A stretch of 64,000 nt of DNA from Euphorbia lathyris (GCF_963576675.1 NC_088915.1:6949001-7013000); one strand, 5' to 3'. Shown: positions 1-11,692, numbered from the stretch's first letter. Notes: generated from the sequence alone by a model not told the origin. Made by a program: numbers and translations.

Positions 1-1162
1 ATATTTAATTTTAATCGAATTGATAATTTGTGTAAAATTGAATATGATTAATTTGTGAAATTAGCCCAATAGACCGTGACACCGGTTTAAATTGGGAGGG
101 CTAAATTTTAGATATGTGACGACCCTAAAAATTTAGTGGGAGCGAAATTGTAATTTTGTATTTAAATGGATGTTAACCGTTTGGGCCTTTATGGGCCTTA
201 GTCACATATGGTAAAATTGGCGATTTCACCCTAAGTAACTCGGCTTAACTTTATTAGATGATTTTGGAATGCCATGATCATGCATTATATTTATATGTCT
301 TGCCGTGCAGCAATGTGTTATAGAGTTCTATGGGCCCTAAATTAAAGTCGGTTTGTAATTTAATTTATTTTGGGAAATATGGCCTGCGTGCCATTCTTTC
401 ATTAATGTAATTTTAGAATAGGTTCTATTCATAAAATTGTAATTGATCGTGAAGAAGCCCAGATGGTCCAAGCCCATGGTGGGAGCCCAATGAGACTTGA
501 AGCAAGCCCGTGAAGATTAGATAGTCTATCTAGTTTCACTAGGATGTATTATAAGGCCCATAGAGTCTCTATGTTTATTTTTATTATACAATTGCTTAAT
601 ATAACATGAAATATAAGTAGCAACGATCACCAGATCATCACTCGCGATAATTATATGTTAAAGTCGTATCACTTAATTAATCCGGATAATGAAATATTGA
701 GTCGCTTAAAAGTGCTTTCCAGATTCACACCTCTTCCTCCCAGGTAGTGCTACAGTGTATGACGTGCCCTAGCAGGTATGCTATAGTAATTAGTGGGCCG
801 TCGAGGGTTAGGATACTTTGGTATGGCTAACACGTGTATGGTGGTTGGACTCAACGTGGGTAGCATTAGCTCAGAGCGGGCCCTAAGCACAGATGGGCTA
901 AGTGTCACAAAGCCCATCAAACCAAGAGTCCTTGCGGAGGATTGGATAGTTTATCCTACCAAATCGTCAATGGTCGACGGCGGAGCCCTAGCTCGGTCTA
1001 TTATTGATGGATTGTGGATCTTGGTCAAGACAGCCAAATAAATATCACCAATAACAAGTTAAAATGGATTATTAATTTGATCTTTGGCTTAAGACCTTTA
1101 TTCTAACTCTAATGTAATTTTTCCACGTAGATAAAAATCACCAAGTTACATAAAAAGAAATA
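1..1162 (+). other. Probable untranslated leader of CopA; no gene recognised
   Basis: This AT-rich stretch precedes the gag remnant and has no resemblance to the CopA 3' LTR. The last 120 bases run into the gag start as a typical leader would. Related copia elements in this window (CopB1, CopB2) also have leaders longer than 1.3 kb. An 82-codon open frame at 793-1041 resembles nothing I know and is not called as a gene. The first several hundred bases could instead be unrelated flanking DNA. Confidence 0.4.
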
Positions 1163-3091
1163 ATGAATGCAACAAGCAACAACTTACTCGGACCACTCCT
1201 GGAAAAGGAAAAACTTTCAGGGACTGATTTCCTTGACTGTCCTATAAACTCACAAAAGGTTTGTAGACACGAGTGGAAGGGATCTGTACTGATTGCTACC
1301 TTACCAGCCAACAAAGGGAACACACCTAAGGGAAAGGCCAAGTCCAAGTCCAAGGCAAACGCCCAAAAGGCCAAGTCAAAGACAAGGAAGGCGGCAGCTC
1401 CTAAAGGTAGGTTGGCCTTGGCAGATGATATCTGTCACGAGTGTAATGAAAAGGGACACTGGAAGAACACGTGTCCAAAGCTAAGGGAGAAACAGAAGGC
1501 TAAAGCTTCTGGTTCTGGCATTTATGTTGTTGAGATAAATCTGGCTATTTCTACATCTTGGGTTTTAGACACTGGATGTGGTACTCACATTTGTTCAAAT
1601 GTGCAGGGACTGAGAAATAGGAGGTTGTTAGGATCTGGTGAAGTGGATCTTCGAGTCGGCAATGGTGCTCGTGTAGAGGCCTTGGAGATCGGAGATTACA
1701 CTTTAGAGATGCCTACTGGTTTAGTTTTAGAACTTAGAGATTGTTGTTTTGTACCTGCAATGCGCAGGAACATTATCTCAGTTTCTATGTTGGATATTTC
1801 CGGTTTTAATTTTAATATTGGACGTGGTAGGATTTCTATACATCGTGGCAATATTGTTTATGGAACCGCATTTCTAGAAAATGGTTTGTATATCCTTGAT
1901 CTAAAACGTAGTGAATCAATCTATAACATAAACGCTAAAAGGATTAAGACTAATGAACTGAATCCTACATATATCTGGCACTGTCGTCTTGGCCACATAA
2001 ATGAGAAACGCATAACTAGGCTTCACTCTAGTGGAGCGCTAGGGTCATTTGACATGCAGTCTTATGACACGTGTGAATCTTGTTTAAGAGGGAAGATGAC
2101 AAAGGCACCTTTCACCAAAACTGGTGTAAGGGCCACAGAGCTATTAGAACTGATACACTCAGATGTATGCGGTCCAATGAGCACTAGTGCTAGATCTGGT
2201 TTTCTGTACTTTGTTACCCTCACAGATGACTATAGCCGGTATGGGTATGTGTATCTGATGAAACATAAATCTGAAACTCTTCTGAGATTCAAAGATTTTA
2301 AAAATGAAGTAGAAAATCAACTTGGCAAGAAAGTAAAAGCACTCCGGTCTGATAGAGGGGGTGAATACTTGAGCCAAGAGTTTGTCTCATTCTTGAGAGA
2401 GTGTGGGATTGTATCCCAACTCACTCCTCCTGGTACACCCCAATGGAATGGAGTGTCAGAAAGGAGGAATAGGACCCTGCTCGACATGGTCCGCTCAATG
2501 ATGAGTCAAGCTTCTCTCCCTATCTCCTTTTGGGGATTTGCTTTGGAAACTGCTGCTCATATAATTAACAATACACCGAGCAAGGCAGTTGAAGGAACAC
2601 CATATGAATTATGGACAGGCCGAAAGCCCAACGTTTCCTTCATGAAGATTTGGGGTTGTGATGCACATGTCAAGAAATTGATGAGTGGCAAACTAGAGTC
2701 CAAATCTGTCAAATGCCAGTTCGTGGGTTACCCTAAGGAAACTAAGGGTTATTACTTCTACAACCCAGCCGAGAATAAAACATTCGTGGCTAGGTTTGCA
2801 GTCTTTTTGGAAAAGGAATTCCTTTCCAAAGTAGACAGTGGGAGCAATATTGATCTCGCTGAGATTCAAGACTCACTGAATCCTGCAGCAGATGCTGAGG
2901 ATGCTCAGGTAACTGATTTAGGTCCTCAAGAAATTGAGGAGGCTGAACCAGTTACACAGGAACCTAGAAGGTCTGATAGGACACGTCATCAGCCCGAGAG
3001 GTACGGCTTTATCGTGACTAATGATGGGGACATAATGGTCGATGACCAGGATGAGCCCAAGACCTATCAAGAGGCTATTGAAAGCCCATAA
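1163..3091 (+). pseudogene. CopA gag remnant, protease and integrase
   Basis: The 642 codons hold a short gag start (residues 1-25), then a jump to the basic region before the zinc knuckle, so almost the whole gag core is missing. A CCHC knuckle CHECNEKGHWKNTC lies near residue 91. The aspartic protease motif VLDTGCGTHIC follows near residue 134. Integrase has the HHCC zinc site (HCRLGHIN to CESC) from about residue 272, then the catalytic Asp residues in IHSDVCGP (about 330) and RSDRGGEY (about 394), and the Glu in NGVSERRNR (about 428). A TAA stop at 3089-3091 ends the frame just before reverse transcriptase. The frame continues in the next ORF, so this is one polyprotein broken by a nonsense change. 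Confidence 0.9.
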
Positions 3092-3112
3092 TCAGATCCA
3101 TGGCGTAAAGCT

Positions 3113-4618
3113 ATGGAGGCTGAAATGCAGTCTATGCGTGATAACCAAGTGTGGAACTTGGTGGATCCACCTCCGGGTGTTAAAACGATTGGCTGCAAGT
3201 GGTGTTTCAAATTAAAAGCCAATAACACCTTCAAGGGGCGACTGGTGGCAAAAGGTTATAGACAAATCCAAGGAATTGACTATGATGAAACCTTTTCACC
3301 AGTTGCTATGTTCAAATCCATAAGGATAGTACTGGCCATAGCTGCATGGTATAACTATGAGATATGGCAGATGGATGTTAAAACTGCTTTCCTGAATGGG
3401 AAGTTACTAGAGGATGTCTACATGACACAACCAGAGGGTTTTATCGATCCGAAGTATCCTAACCGAGTATGTAAGCTTCAAAGATCCATTTATGGATTGA
3501 AGCAAGCATCTAGGTCTTGGAATCAGAGATTCAATGAAGCCATAACTGAATATGGTTTCGTGCAGAATCCTGATGAACCTTGTGTGTATATGAAAATCAG
3601 TGGGAGCATATCCACTTTCCTGATATTGTATGTCGATGACATACTGCTCATTGGAGGCGATATACCAACACTGCAAGGCGTGAAGCAGTGGTTGAGTAAA
3701 TGCTTCGCAATGAAAGACTTAGGAGAAGCCGAAACGATCTTAGGGATCAGGATCTACAGAGATAGATCCAACAGACTTCTAGGCTTAAGTCAGGCAACGT
3801 ACATAGACAAAGTTCTTAGAAGATTCAGCATGGACCAGGCTAAGAAAGGATTTATGCCTATGCGCCATGGGTTGAAACTTGGTAAGAAATATTGTCCTCA
3901 GACAAAGCAGGACAGAGAGAACATGGAAAAGATCACATATGCGTCAGCTATAGGATCTATCATGTATTCTATGTTATGTACAAGGCCAGATGTTGCATTT
4001 GCACTTAGCATGACTAGCCGGTACCAGTCAGACCCCGGTGAGGAGCACTGGAAGGCAGTTAAGGCTATCCTAAAGTACCTTAAGCGTACCAAGGATCTCT
4101 TTTTAGTTTTTGGTGGGCAAGAGGAGCTGGCAGTATCAGGTTACACTGATGCAAGTTTCGAGACTGATGGGGATCAGAAACAATCACAATCTGGTTATGT
4201 TTTTCTCCTGAATGGCGGTGCCATTAGTTGGAGATCTTCAAAGCAGCCTACCATTGCCGATTCTACAACGGAAGCTGAGTACATAGCTGCATGTGATGCT
4301 GCAAAGGAAGCAGTTTGGATCAAGAAGTTCATAACTGACTTAGGTGTAGTTCCCACTATCCTAGGTGCAGTTAATGTTTTCTGTGATAACAACGGTGCCA
4401 TAGCACAAGCACTGGAGCCCCGATCACACAAGAGATCCAAACATGTACTTAGAAAGTTTCACCTCATCCGGGAGATCCAGGCGAGAGGTGACATTACATT
4501 ACAGAGAGTTGACACCGAGAACAATGTCGCAGATCCGTTTACCAAGGCACTTGCACAGCGCTTACATGATGGTCATACTAGATCTATAGGGATTAGGGCA
4601 ATGCCTACCTGGAACTAG
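3113..4618 (+). pseudogene. CopA reverse transcriptase and RNase H
   Basis: This ORF is in the same frame as the upstream protease-integrase ORF and only about seven codons beyond its stop. It makes an RNA-dependent DNA polymerase fused to RNase H, which in copia elements copies the element RNA into DNA in the virus-like particle. Landmarks are GIDYDETFSPV, QMDVKTAFLNG, GLKQASRSWN, the catalytic YVDDILL, and RNase H motifs GYTDASF and STTEAEYIAA, ending with NVADPFTKAL. The segment before RLVAKGY is a few codons shorter than in CopB2, which suggests a small deletion in the polymerase N-terminus. The first Met is only a convenient start; natively the region is read as part of the polyprotein. 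Confidence 0.92.
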
Positions 4619-4632
4619 TCCAAGTGGGAGAT
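4619..4632 (+). promoter_or_regulatory. CopA polypurine tract
   Basis: The purine-rich run CAAGTGGGAGATT lies between the pol stop and the TG that opens the 3' LTR. This is the expected primer site for plus-strand DNA synthesis. Confidence 0.75.
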
Positions 4633-6326
4633 TGTTGGTGTGCCCTAGTTTTTAGACATTGGTTCATGTATATTGTATTATGCTTTTGATTATTCTTGCA
4701 TAGATACACTATTTGTGTTACATTAATAAAGGCATTAATCTAGTTCATTTATATCTTGTGCTATAATATGAATAGAGAATCCATTGATTGACAATCGTAA
4801 AACCATATCCCAAGTCTATTCTATCATGGGAATGATTAGGACCACAGACTTGTATATTCGACGACTGTATGGTAGTAATTGATACTAGCCATAGCACTTG
4901 ATAAGTCAGTTGTGAATATGGGTACATGTTGTATACATGTGACTGGATCGATCCGCCCGAGAAAACTACATGGTGGTTGTGTCATTAGTTTTCTTAAGTA
5001 GGTCTCTAACTGTCTTCAGACCAGATTTCATTATAATATCAATGTGGGATCCGGTTCATTTTGACATACGCCTAACAGGTCTGTAACAGGATTCCAAATA
5101 CGGGTATGATTGGGTGAACAGGTGAACACATTAGTATTGATAGTGAAGTGATGGAATTACCACTCACATAACAGTGAAATGATATCACAGGCCACTTGAT
5201 AAGTGAGATTGATAAGTGTGTGGCCACACCCTGATAAGTAGTTTACTTATCTGTTTCATCAATCTACTTAAGATCAAGAAATATCATAAACATCAGAGAG
5301 GATGACAGCCGCCATGCCTCTAGTTTATAATATCGATATCAAATGGTAAAAGAAGTTAAGAGATAACTACAGGGTCTCTGCATCTTTAGACTGCTGAAAA
5401 TCTGTCTTAGTTAGGGGCAGTAATGGTTTGCTAGAACCCACTTACTGTCTGTGAGCCATAAGCCCACTGCTAGCTAAGGACAGTCCCATAGGATCGTGCA
5501 CATCGAACATCTGAGTTAGAACTTATAGAACGGTACATTGGAGAGATAGAATTAATTAATTGATTGACAGTAAAATGTCAAGGTAATTAATTAGTGGTTA
5601 ATTAATTGATTAATTGATACTTTGTATCAAGGTAATTAATTAATGGTCTTAAGTGTTTAGTATTTAATTGATTAATTAATTTGCACGATGTAATTAGTTA
5701 ATTTGTAAATTGATGAAATTGCATTCGGTGAATAATTAATTAGATCAATACGTTAATTTATTAATTAGTGTTATTCATTTAATTGGGGTAATTAAATTTA
5801 ATCTAATCATAATTAATTGCATAGAATAAATATTATTGGTATTTATTTATGTAATTAGATTAGGATTGGATTAGTTTTGTAATTAACCAATTAACCCTAA
5901 ACCAAACTACATATATAAATTAAAACACTCTAAACCTAATTAACCTAATACATCAATTTCGGCCAACCTATTTGTTTTTCAAAGCAAAAAATAAATCCGC
6001 AGCCACCATTCATTCATGGAATAAGATAGTGGGTTTTTTGGTTGGCAAATATCAAAACCTCTCAAGTTCTTCTCTGTTCTTCGGCTAGCACCGGTTCTGA
6101 CTCAATAGCTGTTCGTGCACCTGACTACGGAGATCTTACTACCTTGTGGATTCTTCAGCCGTCTCTAGAAGAGACAGTCTGGGTATGTCTATATCCTTAA
6201 ACGGATCAAAAGGTTTTATTTAATCAATGGTTAACGGACAAAGATCAAACTCAAAGGGATTAGAAATAAATTTTAAACCGCAATTCCGCTGCGCTACAGT
6301 TGATTAACTGGCTTTAATCCCTAACA
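4633..6326 (+). repeat. CopA 3' LTR
   Basis: The LTR starts TGTTGGTG after the polypurine tract and ends CCCTAACA, a TG...CA boundary with near-matching inverted ends. It is about 1.7 kb and AT-rich. A TATA-like TATATAAATT near 5910 could be the LTR promoter. No second copy lies in the window, so LTR divergence cannot be measured. Confidence 0.75.
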
Positions 6327-6667
6327 AGTATTACGACACAGCCCTTTTAAAGACCTTTCACCAAATCTTTGCTGGTCTTACTGAAGCTCTCATCTGGCAA
6401 GGCAAAGCTCAAGCGTTTAGCGTCAATATGCTCAGTGCTGCTGAACTCAAAGTACCCGAAGAGGTATCAGCTGATGGAGTTGCAATTTTTGACGGCGTCA
6501 ATGAAAGCGCTGAGAAACTTAAGGAGTTGTCTAAAGAACTGACTCGAGCTGTCTTAACTGATGCTTTCAGACTTCCTCCTCCTGATGCTGACAAAATGGG
6601 GGAGAAAGAACAAGCAGCTAGAGCTCAGCATGAGCGAAGTCAGTCTCAACACAAGAAAAAGAAATAG
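6327..6667 (+). pseudogene. SireA env-like ORF, C-terminal fragment
   Basis: The frame that ends at 6667 (KYYDTALLKTFHQ... to ...KMGEKEQ...KKKK) is open from the CopA boundary. It aligns along its length with the C-terminal part of the SireB env-like ORF (52937-55957): QYYDSTLLKIFHQ, GLNESTKKLK and PPPPDAGKMGEKEQ match KYYDTALLKTFHQ, GVNESAEKLK and PPPDADKMGEKEQ. The family role is unproven; Sireviruses often carry an extra ORF after pol that is called env-like. Homology begins at the exact end of the CopA LTR, so the ORF was cut by that insertion. The C-terminus is strongly basic. Confidence 0.75.
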
Positions 6668-7221
6668 ATAGGCTAGCTCAGTATAGACTAAGTCAGATGT
6701 AATCTATATACCTTATCTATAAGTTTTGTTATGTAACCACTGACTACTATCCATATATCATATATGCATCTTTTATTCCTATTCCTGAGTTATGATATAT
6801 GTTAATATATGTTACTGTGTACTGAGTCATTACGTATCTTCAATTAAATCAGCTATGTTTTATACTTATAAATCTTATTGACTGGATCAAATGCTGATAA
6901 CATGTTTGACATTGACTTATGTGCTTATAAAACATTGTCTGTTAAGAACTCATTGAACAACAAATTACTCGGCGCACTCTATATGATTATACATTCCGCT
7001 TAATACTGAGTAAATAGAATATGTTTAATAAGCTGACCTATATCTGAAAAACTGACCTTAGACTTACTCGAATTAAACCTTTAAATGTTTAGAGTAAAAC
7101 TAAGTCAGTAGCTCAACCCTTACGGGGGAGTTTGCTAAGTTGAAATAGGTCAACTATCATGGGGGAGCTCAATACTGAGTTCTTCGCTGAATAGTTTTGC
7201 CAACATCAAAATGGGGGAGTT
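6668..7221 (+). other. SireA 3' untranslated region with repeated polypurine tracts
   Basis: There is no gene here. GGGGGAG occurs at 7124-7130, 7161-7167 and 7213-7219, the last directly before the LTR. Several polypurine tracts upstream of the 3' LTR are a known trait of Sireviruses. SireB shows the same three on its strand between 42433 and about 42530. Confidence 0.7.
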
Positions 7222-8557
7222 TGTTGAAACACCTTTCCACATAATTTTGATTTGACAAAATTGTTTAAGTATAATTGAAATACATATTCTAAACACACTA
7301 AGTTTAAATGCTTTGATTTATTCTACTAATGTGTTTGTTCAATGTTGAGTTAAATTGTTTATAAGACACAAGAATTAAAAGGCCCAAGCCCAATACAAGT
7401 GTTAAAGCCCAAGTCAAACAACTTAGTACAACTCGGCCCGCGTTTGTCAAAACATTGCCGTTTTGGACAAAACGCAACTCAGCAAGAGAAGGATCTAGAA
7501 GACATTCGGGAATAACTTCAAGATGAAGTTGCTGAGTAGTCTCGACAAAGCGTACAAGACAGCAGCTGGCTAATGAAAACTTCCAGACAAAGTATTTCTA
7601 CTTTAGGTAAAGTTCAGACGACACAGTATGCTGTCCAGTTGACATTACCATAAAAGGAGAGACATTCTGCTGAGCTGACCGAGGATAGAAGATACACAAT
7701 TCTGATTGGCCGAGAGCTCTGAGCACGTCAGGATGACAACGACAGGTAGCCGTTTCCCTCCAATGGTTATTTCGAAATTCAAAATGACCGATGCCCAGAC
7801 GTCTCTATAAATAGTGCCATCAGAAGCTTCATTCAATACAGAACTTGATCAAGCCATTACGCTGACCAAATTTCTACACAAGTTCTGCAAGCAAAGAAGC
7901 AAAGCAAATCTTACACTACAATTCTTATATCTGTGTAAAAGTCTAGAGTGATTATTTCAATCGTCTAAAGTGTCTTAGCAAATCTTTGTATATGACAAAT
8001 ACTTATCATTTCTAGAAGATAGAAAGGAGAGGCTGAGTACTCGGTTATAGTACTCAGCGAGAGATTAGGATTGAGTAGAGGTATAGAGGAAGGTACTCTT
8101 GTTATACTCAGTTGCTAAGATTGTAAAAGGTTTGAGGCTCTACCTTTAAAGAGCTCAGTAGAGGATTCGAAATCTCGGAACGTGTTCCGGGGACAGGACG
8201 TAGGCTTAGAAGAAGCCGAACCTGGATAAATCTGCTGAGTAAAGTATTTCTTACCTTTAACTCCTTATTTATATTGCTTGCTTAAAATAACCAAAAACTG
8301 ACCAAGTAAAGAGGTCAAGTTGAGTTGTGCGCGTTAAACGTCTGAGCTCAGGAATAGACTCTAAGTGCTATCTCCTGACTCAAGCTAAGAAACTGACCTA
8401 GTCACCAGTTGACTAAGCCGGTATCTTGCTGTTTACTTAGCGCCGCTGTTAAAACATTTTTCCTTAGAAAAAGAAGTCTGCCCTAATTGCGAAAAAGTTT
8501 AAATAGTTCCTAACCCCCCCTTTGGAACTATACTTGCAACCTTACAAGGGACCAACA
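7222..8557 (+). repeat. SireA 3' LTR
   Basis: This 1.34-kb LTR begins TGTTGAAACACC after the polypurine tract and ends GGACCAACA. It is homologous to 41102-42432 in the opposite orientation, which is the SireB LTR of about the same length. TCTATAAATAGTGCC near 7804 is a good TATA box for the LTR promoter. The following ATACC may be the target duplication, since the flanking repeat unit reads GATATACCAAGAGC. Confidence 0.85.
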
Positions 8558-9115
8558 ATACCAAGAGCAGCAATAAAACAAAATTAAAATACTTATATAA
8601 TAAAAAAACTCAGCATTCAGTACTGATATATCTAAATATATGTGATATATCAAGAGCAACAATAAAACAAAATTAAAGCATTGATATACCCAAGAGCGGT
8701 AATAAAACAAAATTAAAGTACTGATATACTAAGAGCAGCAATAAAACAAAATTAAATACATGTGATATACCAAGAGCGGCAATATACCAAGGCATACATA
8801 TTTTCCAGCATGTAGAGCAAGCTAACATATTCCCTTGTATTCCTAATTTTCTTAGGTCCAAACTTGTAGCCAACAACAAACTTTGATTTAAATAAAAAAA
8901 AAACCAAGAGCAGTAATAAAACAAAATTAAAGTACTGATATACTAATAGCAGCAATAAAACAAAATTAAATACATGTGATATACCAAGAGCGGCAATATA
9001 CCAAGGCATACATATTTTCCAGTATGTAGAGCAAGCTAACATGTTCCCTTGTATTCCTATTTTTCTTAGGTTCAAACTTGTAGCCAACAGCAAACTTTGA
9101 TTCAAATAAAAAACC
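8558..9115. repeat. AT-rich tandem duplication of about 217 bp
   Basis: A unit starting near 8694 (GAGCGGTAATAAAACAAAATT) recurs near 8911 with only scattered changes, through the shared segment around CCAAGGCATACATATTTTCC. Shorter partial units (AGAGCAGCAATAAAAC) precede it from 8558. The open frames on the minus strand here are by-products of the repeat. The SireA LTR ends inside this repeat. Confidence 0.7.
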
Positions 9116-9659
9116 CAACACCAAAATTTGATTCAAATCATAAGGAGTATGAATAATACCTTAATAGAACCCGATAACAAACTCAGCCTGAAGATGCTTC
9201 TGCTGTGTCGTCGAGTAGAAGCCGATGAGCCTGAAGATGCTTATGTGTCGTTGAGTAGAAGGTCGATTTGAAGAAGAGGAGAGAAGAAGTGGGAGTTGTG
9301 TTGTCTGGAGTGAAGAATGAGAGAGAGAAAAAAAAGAAAAGTGAAGAAGGAGCAACATTGTTTGAAGGAGAGAACAAAAGAATGATAGATTATAGATAGG
9401 ATTTTTAGGGTTAGTTTATTATAATGTTTTTTTTTAAATTTTGGATAGATCATAGATAGAAAAGAAACGATAGAATATAATTGATACATATGTTTTTTTA
9501 ATTAAAAGTACTGATTTTTTTAATAATTTAAACTAAATTAAATTGTTGTAGCTGTAGATAATAGTATTAGTTTATAATATAATACTGTATATTTTTTTAA
9601 ATCACATTTAAATGCTAATGATCGTGTATATATATATATTATTTTATTGTTTGGAGATT
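9116..9659. other. Intergenic; no gene recognised
   Basis: This is AT-rich DNA. A short direct repeat (GCCTGAAGATGCTT at about 9187 and 9230, each followed by a TGTGTCGT-GAGTAGAAG segment) is the only structure I see. Small open frames on the minus strand lack recognisable motifs. Confidence 0.5.
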
Positions 9660-9854
9660 TTACAGGCGGTTTTTTTTGGAGGCGGTTTGCGGATCCCCGT
9701 GGTTCGAGGATAATAACACCCGTCCCGCCCAATTTTAATGTTCGTGACTAACATTTCCCCCACCCCGCACCCAAAATTTTCAGTTTTTCGTCGGTCCCAT
9801 CGGTTCGGATCACCACAGTTTTCGGTTTTCCCCCGTCCCATTGCCACCCCTATA

Positions 9855-9855
<1 letters not shown>
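9660..9855 (-). mobile_element. Possible hAT-like element terminus
   Basis: Read on the minus strand, the right edge begins AGGGGTGGCAATGGGACGG, followed by repeated C/G-rich words such as GGGTGCGGGGTGGGGG. Many plant hAT-type non-autonomous elements start like this. No partner inverted repeat or target duplication was found to the left, so it would be a fragment. Confidence 0.35.

Positions 9856-9857
<2 letters not shown>

Positions 9858-9894
<37 letters not shown>
9858..9894. repeat. AT microsatellite
   Basis: A TG run passes into about 15 TA units. Similar AT tracts occur in the CopB1 leader. Confidence 0.85.
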
Positions 9895-9899
<5 letters not shown>

Positions 9900-10139
9900 T
9901 TATACTAATTGTGGTAACCCTCATTATTAAAAAAAAATATTAGTAACGCTATTTGTAACAAGTTCATGTGTGCACCGTTATGAAAACAGTATTTATATCG
10001 ATCGTTACAAAATCTTATTGCAAATATTTTGGTCAAACCAAGTTTTTTTGGTAAACAAGGAAGACTCACGGTCCAATGAGATAAAAATAGGAAAAGAAAA
10101 AAAAAAGAAATAGAACAAGCTAAGAATGAATTACTCTAC

Positions 10140-10619
10140 TAAAAGCCAATCCTCGATGATCGTCAGAATGGATACCTTGGAGGCCTGCAGGAGATCATAC
10201 TCATTATGACCCAAAGAGTTAGAACCTGTAAAGTTCACCAATCAGTCATCAGCACGATTCCTTTCTCTATTCGTATGAACAAAAACAACCATCCGATCAC
10301 GATCTTGAAGCTCCTTGCATCAAGACATCAACCAGGAATAAGGGTGATGAGCTTCCTCCATACAATAAATTAAACAGAACCATCCGGGAGTCGACCTTCA
10401 TTATAACCCTTCAAAAACCCGTTTCCCATGCCAAGCAGGGCCCAACAAAACAACCCCCAAAGTTCGGCCAATGAGACTATGCACTAACCAATATTTGCCC
10501 CAAATCCACCAAGCCAAAAACTGTTATAACGTCCCTAATCAGCCCCCTAACCGTCACCAAATCAGGGTTGCCTTTGTAAGCACCATCTGTGTTAACCTTG
10601 ACCCATCGTGTATTAGGTG
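10140..10619 (-). pseudogene. LINE RNase H domain, 3' part (LINE1m)
   Basis: The minus strand reads PPNTRWVKVNTDGAYKGNPD at 10620-10561, the start of the RNase H domain found at the C-terminus of plant L1-type ORF2 proteins (W-V-K-x-N-T-D-G-A, with the first catalytic Asp). Downstream it is decayed, with stops and frame changes as far as about 10140. The upstream part of the same frame is at 32594-32705 (FIRARAVLPAN... MPKSIWVRW), about 22 kb away, because CopB0 and later elements were inserted between. An A/T-rich tail near 10080-10110 may be the LINE 3' end. Confidence 0.75.
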
Positions 10620-10624
10620 GATGT
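10620..10624. repeat. Left target-site duplication of CopB0 (diverged)
   Basis: GATGT before the LTR corresponds to AATGC at 32589-32593 after it, matching at three of five bases. The LINE reading frame closes across the two sites, which supports this pairing more than the short match does. Confidence 0.5.
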
Positions 10625-11692
10625 TATTGGGGTTTAGTGTCTTATAGTCAATTGTTTTAAGATATAAACCAGTTGTAAATGAATTGTTCTTTTATATCAT
10701 TTGTTTTAATAAGATATGGTTTTCAACTATATAAAGGCAATTACTTTTAAGAACTAAATAAGTCAAATAAAAGATAAATCCTTAAGTTTATTTAAAGTGA
10801 TTATAAAGTGTTCATACAAGCATGAAGTGAGATAAAATATTATAATAAACTAATAAACTTAAAACCACCCCAAGTCAAGTAATATGTTTGAATAAGGATT
10901 GACATAATACTATTGAGACTTGCTGTGACAATGTCTTCTGTTGTGAACAGAGAGTTGATCTCATAAGCTTCGGATATGTAGATATCTGGGCAGTTACATG
11001 GATCTGGTGAATGAGTTCATTAGGATTGGGGACCCGATTTGAGATAACAGGATGGATGGATTTATCCTATGTCACATGTTCATCACATTGGTATTAATAG
11101 GTATAAGTAATCCTCAGACTCAAAGGAATATTAATTAATGATTTTGGATTATGGAATGTGATACTTTGACTCTGTTCAAACACGATCCATAACAGGGATG
11201 TCTCTGGGGTGTGTGTGGGCAGGCGTTGGGTATCACAAGAAGTAATTGCAGAATAATTAATATTGGATTGAGCATTTGTCACTCCTGCTAAATGGGGGAT
11301 ATGTCTAGGGATCACTTGTGGAAGATTTAACTCTAAATCCTTTCAAGGTGATGGATTAAGGGTTGAAATACAGATTTCACTTAATCTATCTATTCAGAGT
11401 TAGCTCGACCTGTACAAGTAAAACGAATGTCTCGCTATATATGACTTGACATAATCCATAGTCTAAGATTTAGTTCAAGGATGTAGTTGATAAAGGATCG
11501 AATTATATTGTACTTAATATAGAAAGGTCAACGACGGAATCAACTTGTCTTCTTATAGCTCTAGGGGAATGTTTACGATTCTGCTATTCACAGTCCACGC
11601 ACTCATTCCGTTATACAAAGATTAAATATAATTTTGGGAAATTAATTTAATGGTTGTATACGACTAGTAGCAATAAGAACCTAATGGGTCAC
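10625..11692 (+). repeat. CopB0 LTR, 5' part
   Basis: This is homologous to the start of the CopB2 LTR (21596 onward) through landmarks TTCATACAAGCATGAAGTGAGA, split here only by small changes, and GAGATAACAGGATG, up to CAATAAGAACCTAATGGGTCAC. It is much more diverged than the CopB1 and CopB2 LTRs are from each other. The 3' part of the same LTR is at 31990-32588. No internal region accompanies it, so it looks like a solo LTR split by later insertions. Confidence 0.8.

Larger units (their letters stand above)
1..6326 (+). mobile_element. CopA: Ty1/copia LTR retrotransposon, left end outside the window
   Basis: The order gag remnant, protease, integrase, reverse transcriptase, RNase H, polypurine tract and 3' LTR is the Ty1/copia order. 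The 3' LTR is bounded by TGTTGGTG and CCCTAACA, which are near inverted repeats. No 5' LTR and no tRNA-Met-type primer site occur before the ORF, so the 5' end either lies left of base 1 or is lost. Directly after the LTR, the env-like reading frame of a Sirevirus resumes, so CopA is nested inside SireA. The element cannot work as it stands: gag is mostly deleted and pol has an internal stop. Confidence 0.85.
6327..8557 (+). mobile_element. SireA: 3' part of a Sirevirus-type copia element
   Basis: The segment holds the C-terminal end of an env-like ORF, a 3' untranslated region with three GGGGGAG tracts and a complete 3' LTR. Each part matches the minus-strand element SireB in the same order. 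The 5' part is lost or lies left of CopA, which was inserted into the env-like ORF. Confidence 0.85.

Noticed and set aside
793..1041. 82-codon ORF upstream of CopA gag
   Set aside because: No recognisable domain; it lies in a leader-like region and is short enough to be chance.
1..1100. CopA 5' LTR
   Set aside because: No similarity to the 3' LTR at 4633-6326, no TG...CA boundary and no primer site found.
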